From positions 35,275,751-35,339,750 of the forward strand of contig NC_061867.1 in NCBI RefSeq assembly GCF_907164915.1: 64,000 nt of DNA. The letters run 5' to 3'. Under the pieces are notes generated by a model. The model ran no database searches. It had not been told where the DNA came from and saw only the letters and a list, made by a program, of their open reading frames with translations. Position 1 is the stretch's first letter. Each line of letters opens with the position of its first letter. Shown in pieces: positions 21,291-32,083 of the stretch. Made by a program: the position numbers and the translations under genes. This DNA comes from Impatiens glandulifera (taxonomy: Eukaryota; Streptophyta; Magnoliopsida; Ericales; Balsaminaceae).

Positions 21291-21377
21291 AAAATGATTG
21301 TTATTGTGATTCATCTAATGCTTTAATTTGTAGTTTTAAAAATTATTTTAAATTATCATTTGAATTGAATTTTCTTT

Positions 21378-21975
21378 TTGGGAAAATGGCCTAACGGTAT
21401 TATTCCAAAAAACCCAAAAGGGATAAACGAAATGAAATGTTTTATCAAACTAGACAAAACCTAGACTTAATTTAAAAGAAAAAATGGAATGAAACAACAA
21501 ACATACAAACTACAAGTTCATGACATGATTACAAACCACACGATTTTTTCAACTTTTATCTCGCCTTAAAACTATCCATTTTAGTGACTTCATCATATGA
21601 GATCTTCAAACTTTGGCATAGGTTACAATTTTTCTCACTTGTGGGAATACGCCTCCATGTTCGCACGATTGAATTACAATCAAACACGGCCAAACTTCAT
21701 CCATGTTCCTTCTAACTCTTGAATAAACCCTCTCATACCTTTCGGCCAAAATATGGTAGGTAGTTGAAGTTAAGCCACACTTGTATACACTTGATGAAAA
21801 TTGATTACCCTTTGCTTGATGAGAGAAACTTCCTTAATGTCAATCCACTCTCTTGGAAATTAAGAAGACCCATAGATGTGGAGAACTTATCTCAAAGCAA
21901 ACAAGCAAATGGATAGCGCCCAAAAAGATGATTTATGGTCTCCTGATTTGAATTGAACTTTGACGTGTCTAAATG
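21378..21975 (-). pseudogene. LINE 3' fragment (zf-RVT region)
   Basis: Minus-strand translation gives pieces of the C-terminal zinc-binding region of plant L1-type ORF2: ETINHLFGRYPFACLL, then a hydrophobic-basic stretch, and RTWRRIP. These match in order the intact frame at 46381-46821 of the LINE further along (IDHLFGSCC ... GTWRRIP). The 3' end (plus CTTTTTGGGAAAATGGCC) resembles LINE tails read backwards. Many stops and frameshifts are present, so it is an old 5'-truncated copy. Confidence 0.65.
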
Positions 21976-22266
21976 GTGCAAATTGTATTCTTAGATTATG
22001 TTATTGATTATTTTTAATCAATTCTTGCCCCCTACTCAAGCATTATACTATTATTCTAAATCATACATTATATATCCTTCCATCCTTTCCAACATAAGAT
22101 TATTCATATTCATTCTACAAGTCTAATATGGACAAAAAGTGATATATTAACTAAGTGAAAAAAAAATTAAATGAGTATAGAGAGCAATGTTATCAAAGTG
22201 GTAATAATGTCTTAGTGATACCGTAGCTCTTCCAGGTCATCTTGAATGCATGCTTTCTTTATTGGA

Positions 22267-24250
22267 TTTTTTTTTTGGGGGGGGGGGGGAAACGGTTAGA
22301 ACCATTTCAATAAATCTCAAAAGTGGGAGGGTTATAAATCAAAGCTAGACAAACCCTAGCTATGATTAAGGATGACAATCAAAAGACCCTAAAAAACTAA
22401 TTATTAACGTTCATACGTTCTAAAAAACAGAAATTACAAACAGAAAAGACTACATTCAAAACATAACTATCCCAACCTAGCATTTTCCCATGTCGTCCGT
22501 TTTCATTGAGAGGCTTTCTTCTCTTTCCTATGGCGATGAAAGGAGGTTGTATTGAAGAGGATGATGAGTATTTTTGTTTCTCATTTTGAATTCTCTCTTT
22601 GTACGAGCCCGTTCTGATTTGATAGAAAGAATTATTTCTAAGAATTTTAGGGCTTTAATCTTTGTTATCTTCAACTTGAATTTTTGTGTTCTTGTCTTCC
22701 TTATCTTCGGCTTCAGCTTCAGACTCCACATTGGTTTTGGTATCTTCTTTATCGGCTTTAGAATTTTCTGTTTCATCTTTGAAATTATGGGTATCTTTCT
22801 CTTGAGTTTCCTCAACAACAACTTGAGATTCATCTTCCATTTCCATCATGATCCTTCGCATTATAGCAAATTTTCTTTTCCTCTTCACCTTGATTCCCTT
22901 TACTTTCTTTCCTTCATTGCTTTCCTTTTTCCTAGAATCCTTCTTACTTCCTTTTACATTTGTTTGATCTTTTAGTTTAGCCTTCTCTGTTTCTTTCTTT
23001 TTCTTTTCTACTTCTTGGTTTTTCTAGTTTTTCTGCTCTTCTTCTTTAGCTTTATCACATTTATTGTGCAGGAAAGTGTTATAAAAATCACACCTCTTTG
23101 GTTTACATTCATAAGAGATCTCCATGACATTGTGCTTTCCTTTCTTGTCAATAATTGTCATTTTCATTGGCAGAACACTCCTAGGATGCACTTCAATGTT
23201 AATTCTAGCAAAGGACAAGTGCTCTCCTCCTTCATTTATTGGGTCCATATATAATTGTTTCCCAGTTGTACCTGCAAAATGACTAATTGCTTCAGCATTG
23301 TACATGTGGGCTGGAATGTTCTAGAGCTTGAACCAAATCTGGGTCGTTTCCTTTGGTCTACTTTGTAGATTTATATCTTCTGACCACTTTTCCAGCTTCA
23401 TGCAATTTGATCCTATGTATGTATGCTCTTTCTCCAAGATTTCTTTTAAATTTGAGCCCTTTTTGAATTGTAGTAAGTAGAGGTTATGTATGTTTGCATA
23501 AACTTTTTCAAGCCCCTTTTCTCCCCACTATTTAATTAGAGCATCTTTAGTAGTTGGGAATGATACTCTATTTTTCCCAATGAAGTTTCCAACCACCACA
23601 AACTCTCAGTCTTCAATACATTTATCCTCTACTTTTGAAGACAGTTTGAATTCAAAAGGTGAGTTGAGTACCTCTACCTCTGTTTGGATATCAACTAAGT
23701 CGACTTTTCCTTTGTAAGCATGGTCTTCTGATTTCTTTTCTACTTTATTCTTCCATACTTTGTTGACTTTCCATGTTAATTTACTCCTGATATTGTAGGT
23801 CTTAGTTTTTAGAGCCTTCATTAGCTCCTTCATTGTATCAACTGACCATTTATGTATCTCCTCATATTCTACTTTCTTTAATAAATTTTAGTCCTAGAGA
23901 TAATGAATATGGAGTTGGACTGTTATTTTTTGAGTTTTCTCTTTATTGATTATGATTTCTCCCTTCTTATCATTCATCAAGAGTTTTGTAATTTGGTTTT
24001 TAAGACCAAACATGTTGTATGTTTCATTATAACCAATTTTTCAAATTTCTTCTTTCTTCCCCTGTTTTCCTGCTGCATTTTCTTCAGAATGTTTTTCAGT
24101 AATTGGTTCATTACCTTTGTTGCATTCTTATTTTTCTTGGATTATTTATTCAGCAATCCTATCAATTTTCTTTTCAGCTACCTCTCTTAAACCTTTCATT
24201 ACAAATTCTTTGACATCCTTATACTTATTTTTTTTGTTTCTTCCCATTTT
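22267..24250 (-). pseudogene. LINE ORF1 (DUF4283, zinc knuckle) with poly-A end, ORF2 missing
   Basis: Minus strand. A start near 24246 (MGRNKKNKYKDVKEF) is followed by charged sequence and then a DUF4283-like part (VGNFIGKNRVSFPTTKDALIK, TQIWFKL, IPAHMYNAEAISHFAG). The segment at 23305-23024 has GKQLYMDP, ARINIEVHPRSVLP and CKPKRCDFYNTFLHNKC, closely parallel to ORF1 of the LINE at 41428 (GKPLMFDP, ARVSVEIHPSSSLP, WKPNRCILCSTF). A Lys/Glu-rich tail runs to about 22520. The element ends in a T10 run (plus 22267-22277), i.e. a minus-strand poly-A. The 3.6 kb ORF2 expected between is absent, and several stops are present. It is an internally deleted LINE. Confidence 0.75.
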
Positions 24251-24419
24251 AATGAAAAACAAAACACAGCAACAAAAAGAGCAATTATTGAAATAAGGTA
24301 CACCAAAACTCTAACTATTACAGAACAGGGTAAACCAAAAAATCTAACCTTCTAATCAAACTTTGTAGATGAACGCCTAGCAATTAGAGTCGATACCGTG
24401 CCGTTCGTGCGCAAAAAAT

Positions 24420-24443
24420 CGCTAGAAGGAGGGCTTGAACCTC

Positions 24444-24476
<33 letters not shown>

Positions 24477-24493
24477 AACTGAGCTATTCCAGC
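24420..24493 (-). tRNA. trnN-GUU: tRNA-Asn (GUU)
   Basis: The 74-nt minus-strand sequence begins GCTGGAATAGCTCAGTTGG. It has acceptor GCTGGAA/TTCTAGC (one G-U pair), D-arm AGCTCAGTTGGTTAGAGC, anticodon stem TGTGG/CCACA with loop CTGTTAA (anticodon GUU), T-arm GGAGG-TTCAAGC-CCTCC and discriminator G. All arms pair, internal A- and B-box promoter sequences are intact, and a T6 run follows within 15 nt (plus strand ...GCAAAAAATC) as a pol III terminator. It matches the standard nuclear plant tRNA-Asn, is not in a repeat, and is probably functional. Confidence 0.95.
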
Positions 24494-25051
24494 TTATTTT
24501 ATTTATGGATTGTTTCCTAATATGAATGGTGTTTTACTAAACTATTGATGTGTGAGCTATTCCACCTTATTTTCTTTATTGAATTTATTCCTAATATGAA
24601 TGGTTTTTTACTAAACTATTGATGTGAATACATCGTTTCTCATTTATTTAGTTGGTCAATATTGGTAGGATGTCAAGTTTGTAGCTTTAATTAGTTAGAG
24701 AATTAATTTGTTTTTGTTGTGGAAGTTATGGTTAATGTCATAGTTTATATTTATATTGAAATGGGTTAGAATTTCTCATTTGTAAACTTATTTGTACATC
24801 ACAAATTTTATTTTGACAAAACTTTAAGAAAATTTTGTTTGGTAAATATTTTTTTTTAAAGTATTATTATTTTATTCCCTTCTTATCTACCGTTTATCTA
24901 ATTCAATTATTTATTTTATATTAAATAACTCATAACTTTTATTTTATATTTTTTTAAAATAATTGTCATGATTTATTAATAACGTAGTAAAACTTTTTTT
25001 ATTAACTATTTTTATTATCATATAATTACGGATAAAAAAAATCAAGAATAA
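24494..25051. other. Intergenic, AT-rich, no gene seen
   Basis: Contains a short direct repeat (GAGCTATTCCA(C/G)CTTATTTT... ATTCCTAATATGAATGGT...CTAAACTATTGATG) at about 24482-24560 and 24558-24640, duplicating the 5' flank of the tRNA-Asn gene. Nothing else is recognisable. Confidence 0.6.
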
Positions 25052-25330
25052 TGATTTGGGGGCCGAGGGTGGGGCTCAGATCATAAAGCGAATCTATGGG
25101 TCATTGCCACGCTGGATTTTTCAATTTTAAAAAAAAAATAAATAACTTTAATATGTCACTCTTCGCCTTCCCTAGATTGAATTAAATTGCTTCTCTCTCA
25201 TTACTCTCTCCCTCCTGTGTAAACCCTAGTCGAACTGTCAGTCTAACCATTGTTTCTCTCTCATTAGTCCCTCTTCTCTCTCCCTCTTGTGTAAACCCTA
25301 GTCGAGCCGTGAGGTATTTCCTGTCTCGTC

Positions 25331-26113
25331 GTGGAAGCGCTCAACTTTTTTCATCAATCTCTTCTTGCCGCCACTTGTTCTCTGTCTTGCCGTGGAAGAC
25401 CATCGCCTCCTAATATTTCCCCCACCTCGCCTCCTCTTGTATTCTCGCCGTACGTATTCTCCAATATCAAATCGTTTCTTGCTGTCTATTCTCTAAGATC
25501 AATGGATTCTCTTACTGATATCAACATCCCATCTACCGTCCCCCCTAATTCCGACATTGTTCTATTTGATGGAACCACTATTGTAAAGACTCTGAATGCA
25601 CGAAAGAGGAAGACCATCCCAAAGACACGAAAGAGGAAGACCAACGATGTTGACAACTAAGATTTTGGAAGGTAAGTTATCTCTTGCGTGTTATATTTCG
25701 TAATAACTAGTTATATTGAGCGTAAAATATAGTTATATGAAGCATACTAAGTAGTTATATGAAGCGTAATTAGTAGTTATATGAAGCGTAATAAGTGGTT
25801 GTATGGAGTATAATATGTAGTTGTATGGAGCATAATAGGTAGTTGTATGGAGCATAATAGGTAGATATATGGATCGTAATAAATAGTTATATGGAGCGTT
25901 CACCTTTGTCATTTTTTCAGTTCGAAGTTGTCAAAAAGAAGATTGCCGAAAACAACGATTCCAAACATCCGCACTTCTCCTCAAGGCCTATGTAAACTCG
26001 TGAATGGACTGTCGGACCTCCAAAAGCAAGCTGTCAAGGACATCAGCTTCGGCTCTCTCCTTTCCTTACGTGTCTTCAAATATTTATGCTCAGTAAAGCT
26101 AAAAGAAACTTAA
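25331..26113 (+). pseudogene. Fragment of a MULE-associated (Ulp1/KAONASHI-type) ORF
   Basis: Exon 1 (25331-25660) encodes a Pro/Ser-rich start, then MDSLTDINIPS and a basic end (ARKRKTIPKTRKRK). A likely intron full of 23-bp repeats follows, ending TTTTTCAG at 25920. Exon 2 (25921-26113) encodes RTSPQGLCKLVNGLSDLQKQ followed by AVKDISFGSLLSLR. This (LSxxQxxAVxxxxFGSLLxL) is the hallmark start of plant transposon proteins that precede a Ulp1-like protease domain. The frame stops at 26111 and no protease domain follows, so it is truncated. Confidence 0.5.
25695..25905. repeat. Minisatellite of about 23 bp in a presumptive intron
   Basis: Eight to nine copies of a unit like TAGTTATATGAAGCGTAATA, changing to TAGTTGTATGGAGCATAATA in the right half. 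Confidence 0.8.
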
Positions 26114-26189
26114 TATAATACTGAATTATGCTCTATAGTTTATTGTTTGTGGTATCATAGTCAGATCATTTATTTGAGATCTATATAAT

Positions 26190-27165
26190 GAGGCAATCAA
26201 CTCAATATAACGAAGCAACAAGTACAATATAACGAGTCAATGATCTCAATATAACGAAGCAACAAGTACAATATAACGATTCAATTAGCTAAATATAATG
26301 AATACATCAATATAACTAGGCAATGAGCTCTATATAACGAGTCAATGATCTCAATATAACGCTGAAATAAGCTCAATATAACTGCTATAACAAACACATG
26401 ATAACATAACTACAATAATGTGGTAAAAGAGAAGTGAGTGGAGACTATTGTTTGTGGTATAGTAGCTGGATCATTGAATTGTTGCGCATCTATTGGTTCA
26501 TCTCGCATTTTTTTCTATAACAAAATTTAACAAGGTAATTAGCTAAATATATTACATCAATATAACTAGGCAATGATCTCTATATAACGAGTAAATGAGA
26601 TCAATATAACAAAGCAACTAACACAATATAACAAGTCAATGAGGTAAAACTAACCTTTGTTGAATGTTTGGACCTATTAATTACTTTTTCTACGGCAGAT
26701 AATTTCCGTTTCGTTGGTAGTCTACCTCGAGCCCTCACTCTAACCGGAGAGTGAATCACTTTCTCGGTTGGAGGAGTAGTTGCTGGTGTGGAACTTGTAG
26801 ATGATCAATGCAGCTGAACAATAACAGATTTGAATTAAATTAGAAGATTGTGAACAATAATATAACCGTGTATTGAACTTAATATATCTCTGTATTTAGA
26901 TAAATATAAAGGTGTAATGAGCTCAATATAAATGTGTATATATTTGTGTATTGAGTTCAATATAAAGGTGTATTGAGCTCAATATAACAGTGTATTTAGA
27001 TCAATATATATGTGTATTGAACTAAATATAACCGTGTATTTAGAACAATTTATCTGTGTATTGAACTCAATATATCCGTGTATTGAGCTCAATATATTCG
27101 TGTATTGAGATCAATATAAAGATGTATTGAGCTCAATATAACAATGTCAATATAAAGTTGTATTG
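26190..27165. repeat. Minisatellites of ATATAACGA / GAGCTCAATATAA type
   Basis: Two blocks (26190-26660 and 26870-27165) of 18-25 bp units: CAATATAACGAAGCAACAAG / GAGTCAATGATCTCAATATA in the first and GTGTATTGAGCTCAATATAA in the second. They share a CAATATAA core and lie in the non-coding part of the MULE-like element. Confidence 0.75.
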
Positions 27166-27562
27166 ATCTGAAGATAAAGTGAGGACAACAATTAAAGATA
27201 ACGATGAAAACACACAGTATCAAAACATAGTAGTCATATGGAGTTACCCGACCACCGTCGATATGTTTCTCTAGAGCAGCCACCGTCGAAATGTATTTAT
27301 ATCCAGTTATATCCTAGCCGTCGTCGATAAGGTTCTCCGGAAGAACCGAATCTATTCTAGGGTTTACAAGAAATTGGTTGTCTGGGAGATGATAGAGAAA
27401 AGAGAAGATCGATACAACCTGGCAAGAGAGAAAAGAGAGTAAGTGGTTCCGTGCGCTTACATTTCTTTTTTATATATATTTTTTTACAGCCTGGCAAAGC
27501 ACACATGGCAGCCACGGAGGATTCGCTGTATGGTCGGAGGCCCAACATCGGCCTCCCTATCA

Positions 27563-27928
27563 CTGCTCAAAAATTAAATATCAAAAATATAGTAAAATGA
27601 CTTGAAATTTTTTTTTTCGATATTTTTAAAAATCGGTGTACGACGAAATAATATTTATAAGTAATGATAATGAAACTAATAGTTCATGTATTTTGTTCCG
27701 CAAATGTTTTTTTTTAATGGGTAAGTTACTATGTCATAAAAAAAAATTTCGAATAAAAATTCGTAAACTAAAATTTTTATATACCGAAATTAAATATACT
27801 TAACCAACCTAGCCATAATTGGCCGCACTTTTTAAATTTTGTATTCAATCTATTTATAACAAATAAAATGTGAGAAACGACCAGATTTATTGATAGTTAT
27901 TTCTTAATCCAAACTGTTTTACTCGCAC
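27563..27928. other. Intergenic, upstream of OEP16-2
   Basis: AT-rich sequence with A and T runs. No gene, tRNA or repeat family is recognised. Confidence 0.5.
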
Positions 27929-27949
27929 ATATATATAGTGACACGTGTC
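27929..27949 (+). promoter_or_regulatory. TATA-like run and palindromic G-box/ABRE before OEP16-2
   Basis: ATATATATAG (27929-27938) is followed directly by GACACGTGTC (27940-27949), a perfect 10-bp palindrome containing the ABRE/G-box core ACGTGTC. It lies about 180 bp before the start codon. OEP16-2 orthologues are known as seed- and abscisic-acid-linked genes, so an ABRE here is plausible; use in vivo is inference. Confidence 0.5.
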
Positions 27950-28128
27950 TTCTTCCCGTTTCTTCTTACTCAGTCTGTCTCTCTCCCGCCTTTCCATGCA
28001 TAGTCTGAGACACCCCTTCTTCTTCTGCTACTTAAACGGTGGTAATATCGTATAATTGTTTAGTCATCTAAAACGCAAATCAAAATCAAAATCAAAATCA
28101 AGCGATACAAACTGAGATTACAAAGGAA

Positions 28129-29858
28129 ATGATGACAGGAGGAGGCGATTTAAAGACACGAACGCTGCTTAACGATGTCTGCGATTTGGGAAAGTGCCCA
28201 TTGTTTGATCTCGGTCATCCTCTCCTCAATCGCGTCACGGAAAGTTTCGTCAAAGCCGCCGGAGTACGTCTGTCTTTCTCTCTTTAACTAAATGAAATCT
28301 GTTTGAATTAACTTTCTAATTTGCATACAACAGATTGGGCTGGTTCAATCAGTATCGCGCGAGGCTTATTTTGCTGCTATGGAAGGTTTGATCAATGATA
28401 TGATTCAATCTTATGATGGGTTTATTTGAAAACACTTTAGATTCTGCTAGGGTCTAAAATCATCCATCTTTATTGCTATCGGGTTTCTTTCATTTGAGAA
28501 TCGTCTTGCTCTCATACTAAAAATCTTAGGACATTTTCGTGTGTTTTGGGTTCAAAAATCAAGTTCTTGATTTTAGGACCGGTGTAAATTCTATAATCAA
28601 AGGGCAGCGAAAGGTTTTGATAGAGAATTTGAGGGATGGATAGAAGAACCAAGGGTGCGAAGAGAAAATACTGTTGGTCTATACCAACCCGTCCATAGTA
28701 AATAATAATAGACGAGTCCATAGTAAATAATAATAGACGAATGGGATCGATACGAAGTCTTGCCCTAGAATATTCGGTTATAATAAATATTAAAAAATAA
28801 CAGAATTCGGTTTATAAATTAGAAAAGGAAATCAAAACAAAATAATAATACAACAAAACAGAAATCTGTCCCATGTGCATTATAGAACCGGGTGTCGAGA
28901 AAGGTTGCTGGAATTATTCTATGATCGAGACCTTGATTTTAGACTCTAACAAGATTCATATTTTTTTCTTACAATTTTGATACTAAACTGAAGAGTGATT
29001 CCAAATGGGTATGTTTCTGTTTGCTTTAGGATTTCATATTTTTTTCTTACAATTTTGATACTAAACTGAAGAGTGATTCCAAATGGGTATGTTTCTGTTT
29101 GCTTTAGGATCTCGTAGTGGAGGTGATAACGGCGGTTTACCATCCGAGCTCTCTGGCCCTAAAAAGCAACAGCGTCCATTCCCAGATCTAAGAGGTAATT
29201 AAATTAGTAGTTTTGTTTTCTGAAATACAAAACCATTTTGTGGATCTAATTTAAATTAGTAATTAATATGATTTCCTTTTCATTTCTATATTGAAGGAGA
29301 AACAAACAACAAATCTGTTGAAGCATTGGTCAGTTCATTTTACAAAACTCTCGTTAAAATACACAAACTTATAGATATGGAACAAGTTTTACTTTAGTGA
29401 TGATATTGTATGATTAGCTAAAAAAATTCTTTTGATTCATTTCACAGGTGAAGAACACTGGAATTGAGTGTATGCAATGGGGTAATTAAGCTTGTTAATT
29501 TTTTCTAACATTTGTTTTTTCAACACAGATAAATTAGTATATTGTATTGTATGTATTTGTGTAGGATTGGCTGCAGGGATGTATTCAGGGCTTACATATG
29601 GATTAAAGGAAGCTCGAGGAACACATGACTGGGTAAAACAGTAGATAAATTTATTTACTTTTACTAAAGAGTTGAGATGAATATTAGACTGTTGTTCTTA
29701 TGCATGGAATGCAGAAGAACAGTGTAGTTGCAGGTGCAGTGACAGGGGCCATGGTAGGGCTTACAATAGAGAATTCATCACATGAGCAAGTTATGCAATG
29801 TGCTATTACTGGTGCTGCTATTTCCACTGCTGCTAATCTTCTTCAAGGAATTTTCTAA
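28129..29858 (+). CDS. OEP16-2: Outer envelope pore protein 16-2 (OEP16-S), plastid outer membrane
   Basis: Amino-acid-selective channel of the plastid outer envelope, in the Tim17/Tim22/Tim23 (PRAT) family. Seven exons give 183 residues with clean GT-AG introns: 28129-28263, 28334-28385, 29108-29194, 29297-29328, 29448-29481, 29565-29632 and 29715-29858 (stop TAA). Visible features are the N-terminal CPLFDLGHPLLNR and SFVKAAG (start of membrane helix 1), QSVSREAYF, a hydrophilic Gly/Ser/Pro loop in exon 3 that distinguishes the OEP16-2 branch, then WGLAAGMYSGLTYGLKEARG, VVAGAVTGAMVGL and CAITGAAISTAANLL for the remaining helices. The length fits the family (about 180). Two adjacent ATGs occur and the first is chosen. 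No stops or frameshifts; it looks functional. Intron 2 (722 bp) carries a duplicated acceptor. Confidence 0.95.
28955..29110 (+). repeat. 78-bp tandem duplication spanning the intron 2 acceptor of OEP16-2
   Basis: Two nearly identical 78-bp copies (28955-29032 and 29033-29110), each ending TTGCTTTAGGAT. Both hold a polypyrimidine tract and AG, at 29028-29029 and 29106-29107. The downstream AG keeps the known protein sequence. The upstream AG would retain 78 nt in frame but meets a TGA after nine codons. Confidence 0.9.
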
Positions 29859-30937
29859 TTACCTTTTATGGGTGTTATGGTTTTATTAAGAATACTCAAA
29901 TTTTTCATCCAGGTTTTGGGATAATATCTATAAACCAAATATTTAGTCTGTTCTAGGTTTAGGGATCCAGATTCATAACCTACAAGGAATGTGATTTTTC
30001 TCTTCTTTTTTACTTGATCTTTTCATATTTGAGATGTATGGGACAAGGCAATCACCTTATGATCTAGAGTCAAGTTATGAAATATTTGTGTTGCTCTAAG
30101 GAAACAAAGTGCTCGACATGGTTTGAATCAGCAAGCAATTATGTCTTGATCTAACAAACAAAATCGTCTTCTTTAAGAAACCAATCAAGGGTTTGTCGCG
30201 TAATTGACTAGACCCCTTGATTGTCGATATTCCCTCTTATTTGGTCAACAATTAAATCATCCCTAAACATGCACCAAATAAAAATTGCAATCAAGTGGAA
30301 AAATTATTTGATGAATTCTCCATTTCCTTGCAATTGTTTGCGCCTCCACTAAACAGCAGCTAATATGAGGTAAGCATAAAATATTAGTCTTTTTAATAAG
30401 CTTTTCCAACCTTTAATGTTATCATATAGTTAAGGAACATAATTTGTCAAAGAGTAGCTTCTCATATTCAACTTTTGGTTAATGTTTGAACATCTTTAAT
30501 TAAGTTTGATTGTCTACTGCACGATGTTTATGCCATATTTAAGCGGTTATATATTATTTTTTCGGGACTAAAAGGTTGTATTCATTTTGTATTATATATA
30601 TGAATGACAAATTTATTTTATTTTCATTGAAAGTTGCTTACACCTTGATGCTATGTGGAGATTTTATTTTGGACAGAGTCTAGACTCTAGTGATATTTAC
30701 TCTTTGATTTGAAAGTTTTTCGTGTTAAAAATGTTCTACTTTAGATTTATTTTTGCTAATATATTGGTTGTTATTAGGCCTAATGTTTATTAATGTAGAT
30801 AATTAATGATAATCATATTATAGTGTCATTTTACTAGCACCAAAGTTGTATAAAACTCAGTTGAAATACAAACTAATTTTACTTGTTTAAAAGATAGAGA
30901 TAAGCAAAAGTATAATAATCTTTTTTGAATTACTCAA

Positions 30938-30975
<38 letters not shown>

Positions 30976-31281
30976 TAAGATTTTTTTTTGTTTGTATAAG
31001 CTTTACACTTGTATTGCTAGTGTAAAATTCCTGTGAATTTATTATATATGTAATGAACTCTGTGGAATAATCATTAAAATTTAAATGTTTTAATGACTGA
31101 AAGTAAACCTTTATTTGTGTTCCAAACACTGATTCATTTATGTTATAATTATCACGACACTTTTATGGATAATCATTTAAATGAGTTTGTGGGTGATCTT
31201 TTTTAGATACAAGGAAGAATATGTTATAGCAAACAATATCTAGTCTTAATTTTGAAGATGATATTCTAACAAACAACAATA
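29859..31281. other. OEP16-2 3' flank and intergenic region
   Basis: Presumed 3' UTR and AT-rich spacer. A (TA)n microsatellite lies at 30941-30971. No other gene or repeat family is recognised. Confidence 0.6.
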
Positions 31282-31507
31282 TCACGGGTTCAAATCCTGT
31301 CTCCGCAACATCTTTTTATTAGGTTTGCCATAATTAACTAGTAATTAAATGCCGCTTTTTTGGGGGGCTAAAAACAAAGGTGTAAAACCGCTAAACTATA
31401 CTGAATCCTTTATCCTATTCAAAAAATGAGTTCATCCTGGGCGGATAGCGGGAATCGAACCCGCGTCTTCTCCTTGGCAAAGAGAAATTTTACCATTCGA
31501 CCATATA
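31282..31507. other. Nuclear insertion of plastid DNA (trnfM - trnG region)
   Basis: The 3' third of plastid trnfM-CAU (31282-31308, plus: TCACGGGTTCAAATCCTGTC, ending CTCCGCAA) is followed by a 130-bp spacer and plastid trnG-GCC on the opposite strand. This convergent arrangement is that of the plastid psbZ-trnG-trnfM region. The host nuclear trnG(GCC) and trnfM do not have these sequences. The fragment is about 226 bp, broken inside each tRNA, and embedded in nuclear AT-rich DNA. Confidence 0.85.
31440..31507 (-). pseudogene. trnG-GCC: Plastid-type trnG-GCC, 5' acceptor strand lost
   Basis: The minus strand has ATATGGTCGAATGGTAAAAT, the anticodon arm TCTCTTTGCCAAGGAGA, the T-arm GCGGGTTCGATTCCCGC and the 3' acceptor TATCCGC. 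The expected 5' acceptor GCGGATA is replaced by CTCATAT, so the acceptor stem cannot form. It cannot be a working tRNA. Confidence 0.85.
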
Positions 31508-32083
31508 TGAGTCCCTTTGTTTGCATAATTAATAATATATATGAAGCAAGTTTAGATTCTCAATTGCATTAAAAAAAAATGACAATGCATATATAATTGA
31601 AAAATCTACCAAATCGGGATATATAAAATCGAAGTTGTATTAAATGAATTGGTGCTTACAAATAATTCAGACTAATTCTACGCATATATCATCAAATAAC
31701 AACTAGAACTAACCTTTAAGCTAAGACAATATATATCAAAAATCCCCAAATTTGAAGCTCTTGAAAGGTACAAAATGACCAATATTCTGCTCTTTATTTG
31801 GTTTCCACAAACTCTCATTATATATACTTTAACACTCTAGGAAAGTAATGCAACAAACCAAAAACAAATTAGATGAGAATTAATTAATTAATTTTTATTT
31901 TTCTCTTTTTGTTCTTACACTTTCAAGGGAAAATACTTCATTGTAGTTAAAACTTTAGGGAAATGATATCCATCCAATGAATAGTGATTTCAAACCGTGC
32001 TCGAAAGAGTGGCCTAGATCGAAAGTTGAATATTTTAAAATCTTAAAAAATTGTGGAACTCGGTGAAGGGAAGCTGAAGAACT
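31508..32083. other. Intergenic, no gene seen
   Basis: AT-rich sequence with only short frames. Nothing recognisable. Confidence 0.5.

Larger units (their letters stand above)
25052..27562 (+). mobile_element. MULE-like non-autonomous element with 55-bp TIRs
   Basis: The left end TGATTTGGGGGCCGAGG and the reverse complement of the right end TGATAGGGAGGCCGATG align for about 55 bp (GGGGCCGA.G.TGGG.CTC.GA, CATA.AGCGAATC). Inside are a CT-rich leader (25190-25320), a short ORF, intron-like minisatellites, and an exon similar to MULE-linked Ulp1 proteins. The 3' half (26670-27300) has no clear coding sequence. I could not find a confident 9-bp target duplication, so the exact ends are approximate. 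Confidence 0.5.

Noticed and set aside
31440..31507. Functional nuclear tRNA-Gly
   Set aside because: The 5' acceptor strand cannot pair and the flanks are plastid-like, so it is a plastid-derived fragment.
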